NCBI GenBank assembly: GCA_028695935.1
Contig: JAQVHY010000006.1
Coordinates: 1 to 45,609, forward strand
DNA length: 45,609 nt
DNA from: Desulfobacca sp.
GTDB taxonomy: Bacteria > Desulfobacterota > Desulfobaccia > Desulfobaccales > Desulfobaccaceae
Direction of reading: 5' to 3'
The position numbers were made by a program, and so were the translations under genes. A model generated the notes under the pieces. The model was not told the DNA's origin and searched no databases. It saw only the letters and a list, made by a program, of their open reading frames with translations. Shown here in pieces: positions 1 to 6,307 of this stretch (positions are counted from its first letter, which is position 1; each line of letters begins with the position of its first letter).

Positions 1-570
1 GCCTCCCCGCTGGTTGATCTCTTTGATTCCCCGGTGCTGCCGGGTCAGGCCGGCAGTTTTTTCTTTGACCATGAGGGCCAATTGGCCTCTGCTACTCAAA
101 TAATCAGGCAGGGCATTTTAACCCGACCGATCACAGATCTCCATTCCGCGGCGCGGCTGGGGCTGCCGCGTAGCGCCAATGGGCGGCGGGAATCGTTTGC
201 CCGCAAGGCTTATGCCCGCATGACCAACACCTATTTCGGTCCCGGCCCTCACACCTTTGCGGAGATGCTGGCCGATATCGAGTTCGGCTATTTTCTCGAC
301 CATCCCTCCAACGGCATGGAGGACCCCAAAGGCTGGGGGATTCAACTGGAAGGGTTGTATGCGGAGGAAATCCGCCAGGGGCAGTTGACCGGCCGGGTCT
401 ATTCCCCGGTGATCGTTACCGGCTACGTCCCGGACCTGCTGCGGTCTATTACCATGGTCGGCAATAAAGTCGAAATTACTGGCCTGGGCACCTGTGGCAA
501 GGGTCATAAGGAATGGGTCAAGGTGTCGGACGGCGGCCCTTATCTGCGTTTGCAGGCCCGGCTGGGTTGA
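1..570 (+). CDS. tldD: TldD/PmbA family protein, C-terminal part (5' end outside window)
   Basis: The frame is open from base 1, so the GTG at 34 in the ORF track is internal and the gene starts upstream of the window. The visible 189 residues match the C-terminal domain of the TldD/PmbA family, which are zinc-dependent peptidases or protein-maturation factors. Family landmarks are GNGRRES, MTNTYF, a middle segment ending in a GRVYSP-like strand, SITMVGNKVE and GTCGKG. The HEXXH-type metal site would be upstream and cannot be checked. The GNGRRES/MTNTY pattern is nearer TldD than PmbA, but a TldD-like paralogue is possible. It is convergent with the lipoprotein gene at 579, with 8 bp between stops. 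Confidence 0.85.
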   Translation, partial: ASPLVDLFDSPVLPGQAGSFFFDHEGQLASATQIIRQGILTRPITDLHSAARLGLPRSANGRRESFARKAYARMTNTYFGPGPHTFAEMLADIEFGYFLDHPSNGMEDPKGWGIQLEGLYAEEIRQGQLTGRVYSPVIVTGYVPDLLRSITMVGNKVEITGLGTCGKGHKEWVKVSDGGPYLRLQARLG

Positions 571-578
571 TCCTTATC

Positions 579-1262
579 TCACGATGCCGATGGCGCGCCA
601 AGGCGTTGGTGGATAGCCTGGTACAGGTCGTTGATGATCTGAATGGATAAACGTTGCATGGCCTGACTCATGGCTTGCGCCAGCCCCTCCGGGGTTTTTT
701 CCACTAATGGCTCCAGGGCGCGATAATTCTTCTGAAACATCACCCGCCGGGTAATCTCCTGGTGGTCCAGATCTAAAAGCGTCAGATGGAGACCGAGCGC
801 GGCCTGCCAACCCTCGGGTCGATCAATCTCCAGACACTCTGCCACGCCGCCTTCGAGACGGAAACGGCAATCATCGCTACTTGTAGCTCCCCAAACGGCC
901 TTGAATAGCCCGGAGTTTCTCAGGTCGCGGACGAGATAATCGGTAACCAGGAATCCGGGGTTGACGCGCCAGCGGTGGTAGTGGTAAGCATCGCTCTTAA
1001 AAGGCTCGGCCTGATAAACCATGGCAGTAGTGTTGTAGGCCTGGGCAACCGCCAATTGTTCAACTTTAAGCCCGGCGTTCAGGGCCGGACGCCCGGTTGC
1101 CGCCGGAGCCGGGTAGTCAAAGATATAACGCTTGATTAATACCGGTGGTTTGCCGCAACCACTTACTATCCATAGCCAAATAGAAATACCTGCCACGATG
1201 CGGACACCCAGCTGCGAGGGCCGTGATATTTTCGCTTGTACTTTTTTAAAGGGATTTATCAT
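579..1262 (-). CDS. PqiC/ABC-type transport auxiliary lipoprotein
   Basis: Predicted outer-membrane lipoprotein of about 227 residues. A hydrophobic N-terminal segment ends in the lipobox IVSGC. The rest resembles the ABC_trans_aux/PqiC family (DUF330), with the opening KRYIFDYP strand and a C-terminal helix near SQAMQRLSIQII. The family accompanies MCE-protein lipid transporters, and this gene is the last of the mlaE-mlaF-mlaD-like run, 16 bp after mlaD. I chose the ATG at 1262 because AGGGG lies five bases upstream; the track's GTG at 1268 has a worse position. Inferred role: receiving or anchoring end of the MlaEFD lipid path at the outer membrane. Confidence 0.75.
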   Translation of the reverse strand: MINPFKKVQAKISRPSQLGVRIVAGISIWLWIVSGCGKPPVLIKRYIFDYPAPAATGRPALNAGLKVEQLAVAQAYNTTAMVYQAEPFKSDAYHYHRWRVNPGFLVTDYLVRDLRNSGLFKAVWGATSSDDCRFRLEGGVAECLEIDRPEGWQAALGLHLTLLDLDHQEITRRVMFQKNYRALEPLVEKTPEGLAQAMSQAMQRLSIQIINDLYQAIHQRLGAPSAS

Positions 1263-1278
1263 GTTCACCCCTGAACGC

Positions 1279-2175
1279 CTATTCGTTCCACCTCGGGGTT
1301 GGCGGTTTACCGAACAGCAGATCTGAAGGCCGGTTAGAGAGCCTTTCCATAAGCATCTCCAGGTTTTCAGAGGCGCGGCGTAGATTCCGGTTAGTTCCCT
1401 CGAGGTCCCGGGCGATTCTACGCGTTTCCTTAACGGTTTCGGCCAGTTTCATCTCGGTCAACTGTTTTTCGGCATTATTGAGCACCGCAGTGGCACTCTT
1501 GAGAGTTTTGTCAACGCCGACCAAGACCTGATCGAGCCTTCCCCGGGCCACCACCTGCTTGACTTGGGCGCTCAATTCATCCAGATTGTTTGCGGCTGAC
1601 TCCACTCGGGCCAAAATTTTTTGCATTTGCTCGCCATTCAAAAAATTTTCCATTTCCTTGGTGCTGGCGATAATCTGGTCCGAGATTCCTTTAGTATCAA
1701 CCTGCTTCAGTTTATTGACAATCTCTTCGATTCCCGAAAGAATTTTTTCTTTTTCGGAAGGCCGCGAGGGAATAATCGGATATTCGGAGGGAAAGTCGAT
1801 CTGAGGGGAGAGATCCGTATCTCCTGGTTTACGGCGGTCTAAATCGATGTACATTATGCCGGTGATGCCGGCGGCCGAAAGTTGGGCCACCGTATTGTGG
1901 GTTAAGTTATCTTCCAGGTCAATTTTCATCACTACGGCAATCAGTCGGTTATCCGGTGCCACCTCTATCTCTTCTACCCGACCCACCTCCACTCCCCGAT
2001 ACCTGACGGTCGAATCCTTCTGTAGACCCTGCACTGATTCGTCCAGATAGGTAACGTAAGTATCCCCTGTTTGGAAGTACCGGGTCGCTCCCACCCAGAT
2101 GATGGCAATCATACCGATAAGCACACCGATAATTACAAAAAGCCCTACTAAAAATTTGGAGGTCTTACGGGCCAT
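1279..2175 (-). CDS. mlaD: MlaD family protein (MCE domain)
   Basis: 298-residue inner-membrane-anchored MCE protein, the periplasmic lipid-binding part of an Mla-type ABC transporter. One N-terminal membrane helix (about residues 8-29, FLVGLFVIIGVL) is followed by an MCE domain (about 38-118) with the typical VRYRGVEVGRV and GITGIMYIDLD motifs. The long C-terminal part (150-280) is mostly coiled coil. At 298 residues it is longer than E. coli MlaD (about 183) and closer to the coiled-coil-extended MCE proteins of other Gram-negatives. The ATG start has AGGT upstream. It lies 18 bp after mlaF in a mlaE-mlaF-mlaD-auxiliary-lipoprotein operon. Confidence 0.9.
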   Translation of the reverse strand: MARKTSKFLVGLFVIIGVLIGMIAIIWVGATRYFQTGDTYVTYLDESVQGLQKDSTVRYRGVEVGRVEEIEVAPDNRLIAVVMKIDLEDNLTHNTVAQLSAAGITGIMYIDLDRRKPGDTDLSPQIDFPSEYPIIPSRPSEKEKILSGIEEIVNKLKQVDTKGISDQIIASTKEMENFLNGEQMQKILARVESAANNLDELSAQVKQVVARGRLDQVLVGVDKTLKSATAVLNNAEKQLTEMKLAETVKETRRIARDLEGTNRNLRRASENLEMLMERLSNRPSDLLFGKPPTPRWNE

Positions 2176-2193
2176 GTCCGGTTACCTGCGCAA

Positions 2194-2964
2194 CTATTTA
2201 AGTTCTCCAACCCGGCGCTGGAAAAAATTTACTACCCGGGGGTCAGTAGAGTGCTCCCGGAGGTAATGAGGATCACCTTCGGCGATTAGGCCTTTAGCAG
2301 TTTTATCCAGCATTACCACCCGGTGGGCAATATCAAAGATGGATTCCAGTTCATGAGTGACGATGACCATGGTAGTCCCCAGGCTGGAGTTGATCGTTTT
2401 GATCAGGTTGTCCAGTTCGGCGGAGGTTATGGGGTCCAACCCGGCCGAGGGCTCATCGAAAAACAGGATGCTGGGGTCCAGGGCCATGGCTCGGGCCAGC
2501 CCCGCCCGTTTTTTCATGCCGCCCGAAAGTTCGGAGGGCAACAACTCTGCAGAGCCGGTCAGATTAACCATCGCCAGTTTCATCCGGACCAACAGGTCGA
2601 TGCTCGCCGGGGAAAGATCCGTGTATTCCCCCAGCGGTAGGGCCACATTTTCACCTAAAGTCATAGACCCGAACAGGGCGCTGGACTGGAAGAGCACCCC
2701 GATTTGCATCCTCAACTGGCGCAACTGGACCTCGTCAGGGGTATTGATATCAACTCCTTTGATCAGCACTCTACCGCTGGCGGGCCGATAAAGGCCGATC
2801 ATCTGTTTCATCAGCGTCGACTTGCCACAGCCGCTGCCTCCCAGAATGACCAGGACTTCGCCCTCATTCACCTGGAAGCTAACGTTGGTAAAGATAGTCC
2901 GGTCTCCAAAACGAGCGGTGAGGTTCTCCACGACGATGATCGGGTTTTTATCAGAGCTGGTCAA
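2194..2964 (-). CDS. mlaF: MlaF-like ABC transporter ATP-binding protein
   Basis: 256-residue cytoplasmic ATPase of the Mla-type phospholipid transporter. Walker A is GGSGCGKST, the Q-loop region IGVLFQSSALF, the signature LSGGMKKRAGLARAM, Walker B ILFFDEPSAGLDP and the switch histidine VIVTHE. The SGGMKKR signature is typical of the MlaF/Ttg2A branch. The start is TTG (MTSSDKNP) with only a weak purine stretch upstream; no ATG lies near the expected N-terminus. It lies between the STAS-MlaE permease (13 bp) and MlaD (18 bp), so the three are almost certainly co-transcribed and co-assembled. Confidence 0.93.
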   Translation of the reverse strand: MTSSDKNPIIVVENLTARFGDRTIFTNVSFQVNEGEVLVILGGSGCGKSTLMKQMIGLYRPASGRVLIKGVDINTPDEVQLRQLRMQIGVLFQSSALFGSMTLGENVALPLGEYTDLSPASIDLLVRMKLAMVNLTGSAELLPSELSGGMKKRAGLARAMALDPSILFFDEPSAGLDPITSAELDNLIKTINSSLGTTMVIVTHELESIFDIAHRVVMLDKTAKGLIAEGDPHYLREHSTDPRVVNFFQRRVGELK

Positions 2965-2977
2965 AACCGTACCGTTT

Positions 2978-4126
2978 TTACCTTAAATAATGCAAGACGA
3001 TGGCAAACGCCGAGTCTGTAACAATAATCAAGAAAATGGCCGCCACCACCGCCGAGGTGGTCGCGGAGCCTACGGCCTCAGCCCCTCCTCGAACCTGAAA
3101 ACCTCGCTGGCAACCGATACCGGCAATCAGCAGCGCAAATACGGCTGATTTTACCAGACTGGAAAGGAGATCAAAGAGATTTAAACTCTTTTGGGTTTGG
3201 GATATATAAGAGAACACGGTCAGGTCCAACCCGACCACGCCGACAATCATGCCGCCGATTAACCCGAAGAAATCAGCATACAAGGTGAGCACCGGCACCA
3301 CTAACATGGTGGCCAACACCTTGGGCAGGGCCAGGAATTTCAGCGGGTCAAATCCCATAATGATCAGGGCGTCCACTTCCTCGTTGACCATCATGGTGCC
3401 GATTTCGGCGGCAAACGCCGACCCCGACCGTCCGGCTACCAAGATCGCGGTCATGATAGGCCCTAGTTCTTTGACCATGGCAATGGCCAAAAGCGAGGCG
3501 ACGTAAATATTGGCTCCGAATTGCTTGAGCTGCAAGGAAGACATAAAGGCAATGATCAGGCCGAGGAGTAAGCTGATCAGTCCGACGATCGGTAGCCCAT
3601 CCACTCCCGCCCTTTTCATATAGAATAAGGTATCTCCCCAACGGATTTTGCCCGGATGCCGGAAGGACTGCGCCAGCGCGATCAGCAAGCCGCCCAGGAA
3701 GGTCAGCACCTGGACAAAATCGTTGAGGACACTGAGACTTACTGCCCCTACCTGTTCCAAGGCCTTCCACGGTCGTGGTTTCGGAACCGGAGGCGATGGT
3801 TGCAGCGCTTGTCGATCAACCAGGGCCATGATCCGCCGCGCCGCGTCCGTCAGATTAACTAATTGGAAAGGGAGATTTTGCGCTTTAGCCTGATCTTCCA
3901 TCTGGATCAATGCCAAGGCGCCGGCGCTGTCTAGATACTCAACCTGAGAAACATCAACGGTAAGCTCAGCGGGCCGCATCTCGGTCAGGAACGCAGCATA
4001 CTCAGATTCAAGGTGTTCCAGGTGTTCTAACACCAGGCGGCCGGAGATCGATAGGATGATTTTTTCCCGCTTCTGACCTTCGATCTGGAAGGCATAATCT
4101 GGTTTTGGCCGGGAGGTGGTTGGCAT
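2978..4126 (-). CDS. mlaE: STAS-MlaE fusion: lipid ABC transporter permease
   Basis: 382 residues. An N-terminal STAS domain (about 1-105, with the loop VEYLDSAGALAL resembling MlaB) is fused to a five-helix MlaE/Ttg2B permease (about 125-382). Permease hallmarks are the coupling-helix region MKRAGVDGLPIV, the ELGPIMTAILVAGRSG stretch, and FAAEIGTMMVNEEVDAL before the MGFDP motif. In E. coli, MlaB is a separate STAS protein that stabilises the ATPase; here the same function appears built into the permease. The ATG at 4126 has no clear Shine-Dalgarno sequence. It is the first gene of mlaE-mlaF-mlaD-auxiliary lipoprotein, 71 bp downstream of the lipoprotein gene at 4198. Confidence 0.92.
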   Translation of the reverse strand: MPTTSRPKPDYAFQIEGQKREKIILSISGRLVLEHLEHLESEYAAFLTEMRPAELTVDVSQVEYLDSAGALALIQMEDQAKAQNLPFQLVNLTDAARRIMALVDRQALQPSPPVPKPRPWKALEQVGAVSLSVLNDFVQVLTFLGGLLIALAQSFRHPGKIRWGDTLFYMKRAGVDGLPIVGLISLLLGLIIAFMSSLQLKQFGANIYVASLLAIAMVKELGPIMTAILVAGRSGSAFAAEIGTMMVNEEVDALIIMGFDPLKFLALPKVLATMLVVPVLTLYADFFGLIGGMIVGVVGLDLTVFSYISQTQKSLNLFDLLSSLVKSAVFALLIAGIGCQRGFQVRGGAEAVGSATTSAVVAAIFLIIVTDSAFAIVLHYLR

Positions 4127-4197
4127 GGCAAGTGGGAGTAGGGCTGCCGCGTCTTTATAGGACTGCTAGCTGATCTCTGGTCAAAGGCCAGTCGAAG

Positions 4198-4764
4198 TTA
4201 GCGGTTAAAATCAATGGCTAAAAACTCCTCTTCCGTCACCCCCGATTGGTTATTTACCGCGGTGGCATCAAAACATAATATTATTAACCCCTTAACCTCA
4301 TGCTTGTGGAGGGTGGGGACGCAGATTACATAAAGCCTGAAACCATCTTGAAAAAAGAGCCGGGCCTGCACTATTTTTCCCTCGGCCAGGGCCTTGCGGA
4401 CGGTGCGATAATTTGAAAAACTCTGAACATTATTAGTCCCTTCAGGATGGCTGGCTAAGCGGAGCGCCTTATGATCAAGGACCGTGATATCTAATAGCCC
4501 GGGTACCTCTTGCGAGTTAGCCCGCTTAAATAACTCCTCTAGTTTTAGGTTGATAGATTTTTTATCCTGGTCTGCAATTGGTTTACCGAGGGCCAGGGAA
4601 AAATTATCGATAATTTTTTTTAAATTTTGCTTAAGACTAGTGGCGGCCGGGCTTAGCGACGGCTCCTGGGACTGGCAGCCCATGAAGACTACCGCCAGGA
4701 TTATGACTGAGGCTATTTGTAACCCTAATTGCTTAATATCTCGCCACTTACCACCATAGTCCAT
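4198..4764 (-). CDS. Lipoprotein with Cache-like sensor domain, unknown function
   Basis: 188 residues with an N-terminal hydrophobic segment and the lipobox VFMGC, hence a predicted lipoprotein. The mature part has a helical region (about 45-85) and then a pattern resembling one Cache/PAS-like periplasmic domain: LLDITVLD, ALRLASHPEG, a SFSNYRTV segment, LFFQDGFRLYVICVPT and KGLIILCFDA. Such domains normally bind small ligands in receptors, but no output domain or second membrane helix follows, so ligand and role are unknown. ATG with AGGAGA upstream. It sits between the DUF3124 gene and the mla operon on the same strand. The Cache assignment is from pattern alone. Confidence 0.6.
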   Translation of the reverse strand: MDYGGKWRDIKQLGLQIASVIILAVVFMGCQSQEPSLSPAATSLKQNLKKIIDNFSLALGKPIADQDKKSINLKLEELFKRANSQEVPGLLDITVLDHKALRLASHPEGTNNVQSFSNYRTVRKALAEGKIVQARLFFQDGFRLYVICVPTLHKHEVKGLIILCFDATAVNNQSGVTEEEFLAIDFNR

Positions 4765-4998
4765 CTCTACTCTCCTAGCTTATTACTAAGCCCTCCGGGT
4801 TTGATAAATCAAACCCATACAGAAAATACCCATCCGTAATTTTGATAGCAATTTGGTCTAAGATTTAGAATATGTGTTTTGTGGCCGTAATCTTTTAGTG
4901 GCGCGAAGTTGCTTACTGCTCGCCGGTTTCTTGGTGCGCCGACTAAAGCTTGCGGCTACAAGAGGATTACCATTAAAATCGGTCAATTGAAATACTAT

Positions 4999-5496
4999 TT
5001 ATTCCGGGCTGTCTTTAATAATCTGGCCGGGGCAGATAAACGACACCCCCTGATTCGCGGCCGCGCCAATCATCACCGCCTCAATTATTGGCATATTAAC
5101 TTCGGTCTTGGCCTTCCATTTAACTATAAAGAACGCTCCTGGCCCTCCGGTAATATCTGATTCTTTGACGAAGAATTGATTTGAGGTCCAAGGATCAAGC
5201 TTAATCGGCCGGTCCGTATAATTTCGCACCATCTTCCCCTGGGAATCATAGTACTTCACCGTGAGCACGGTGATGGCCTGCGCCGGGTCAGTGTTGCGTA
5301 TACTCAAAGTAGCAGTTAAATTAAAAGGTCGCAGTCGATCCCCAAAATAGACATTGGAATAGATGGGCACATAAACGGTTTGTGGTCCTCCTAACTTGGC
5401 GTCTGAACGTGCCCATCCGGCTGAGCTTCCCCAAGCCGTTACCAACAGGACCCCGAATATGCTTACTACTGACCTCAATCTATTATTTAAGATCAT
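4999..5496 (-). CDS. DUF3124 family periplasmic protein
   Basis: 165 residues with an N-terminal signal peptide (hydrophobic VSIFGVLLVTAWG, likely cleavage near SAGWA). The mature protein matches the DUF3124 pattern throughout: YVPIYSNVYFGD, NLTATLSIRNTD, VKYYDSQGKMV, a proline/serine WTSNQFFV strand and GPGAFFIVKW, ending with a GVSFICPG motif. The immunoglobulin-like beta pattern suggests an envelope protein, but the biochemical function is not known. ATG with GAGG seven bases upstream. It lies downstream of the MlaC-like gene, separated by the inverted-repeat element at 5578-5679, so it may be transcribed separately. Confidence 0.85.
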   Translation of the reverse strand: MILNNRLRSVVSIFGVLLVTAWGSSAGWARSDAKLGGPQTVYVPIYSNVYFGDRLRPFNLTATLSIRNTDPAQAITVLTVKYYDSQGKMVRNYTDRPIKLDPWTSNQFFVKESDITGGPGAFFIVKWKAKTEVNMPIIEAVMIGAAANQGVSFICPGQIIKDSPE

Positions 5497-5577
5497 GTTT
5501 TTGCCTCATCATCATTGGGCAAAGGTGAACGCCGGTAACCGGTCTATAATCTGGATGTCGCGTTAAGGCTTAGCTAG

Positions 5578-5679
5578 TTTCCATCCGGAAACTCCCCCGC
5601 CCCTGGTGGGAGGGGGTTAGGGGAGGGGGCCTAAATTTCAACATCTAGCACAGCCTGGCTTGAGTTAGTTTTCCGGACG
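5578..5679. repeat. MITE-like inverted-repeat element, copy 1
   Basis: About 102 bp in the gap between the MlaC-like and DUF3124 genes. The ends are imperfect inverted repeats around TCCGGAAA (left TTTCCATCCGGAAACT, right GTTTTCCGGAC). The interior holds a C-rich then G-rich tract able to fold (CTCCCCC against GGGAGGGGG). The same ends and interior occur at 44431-44558. No ORF. Likely a non-autonomous dispersed element or an intergenic structured repeat. Confidence 0.6.
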
Positions 5680-5684
5680 TAGAT

Positions 5685-6284
5685 TTAGTCAAGTGCTTTG
5701 GCCTGTAATTTCATCTTGTTAAGCAAATCAGCAAAAGACTTATTTTGAATGACCCGAGCAAACTGATCTTTATAAGTTTGCAGAATGCTGATGCCGTCAA
5801 CCTTGACATCATAGAGCACCCAGCCTGAAGAGCGCCCATGCATCAGGTACTCCACCGGAATTTTTTCATTAATACGGACTATGGTGGTTCTTACCTGGGC
5901 CCGGTCACCTTGCTGTGATTCCTGATGATATTGTATGGTTTCTCGTTTAAGGAAGTTTAGCACCAAACGGGTATAGGAATCTTGAAATAAGCGGGCAAAG
6001 GTTTCTTGAAACTCACGCTGCTGGCCGGCTGAGAGACGGTTGTAGGTCGGGCCTAAAGAAGTACGGGCCATCATGCTGAAATCGAAATTTGCTTTGATGA
6101 TCTGGCGGATGGCGCGGGCGCGGGCGTCGTGGTAGGCTGCACCGCTCAGAGCCGGATCGTTTTGGATGGCCAGCACTTTATCCAAAATTCCTTTGACATA
6201 AGTGGTAGGTGTCCCCGCTATTGCGTCTAGGGGTAGACACCAGAGAACTACCAAAATCCAGGCCACTATTCGAAAATTTTTCAT
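5685..6284 (-). CDS. MlaC/Ttg2D (HpnM-like) periplasmic lipid-binding protein
   Basis: 199 residues from the ATG at 6284; the track's longer ORF reads back into the upstream gene. AGAGG lies eight bases before this ATG. A signal peptide (AWILVVLWCLPL, cleavage near AIAG) is followed by the MlaC fold: ARAIRQIIKANFDFSMMAR, the QQREFQETFARLFQDSYTR helix, and the C-terminal strand pairs GWVLYDVKVDGIS and YKDQFARVI. MlaC proteins shuttle phospholipids across the periplasm. Position 23 bp after an HpnN-like RND gene matches the HpnM-HpnN pairing of hopanoid loci. It could serve the RND exporter, the MlaEFD transporter, or both. Confidence 0.88.
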   Translation of the reverse strand: MKNFRIVAWILVVLWCLPLDAIAGTPTTYVKGILDKVLAIQNDPALSGAAYHDARARAIRQIIKANFDFSMMARTSLGPTYNRLSAGQQREFQETFARLFQDSYTRLVLNFLKRETIQYHQESQQGDRAQVRTTIVRINEKIPVEYLMHGRSSGWVLYDVKVDGISILQTYKDQFARVIQNKSFADLLNKMKLQAKALD

Positions 6285-6307
6285 TACTGCAACCTCTTTG
6301 GTTTTTT

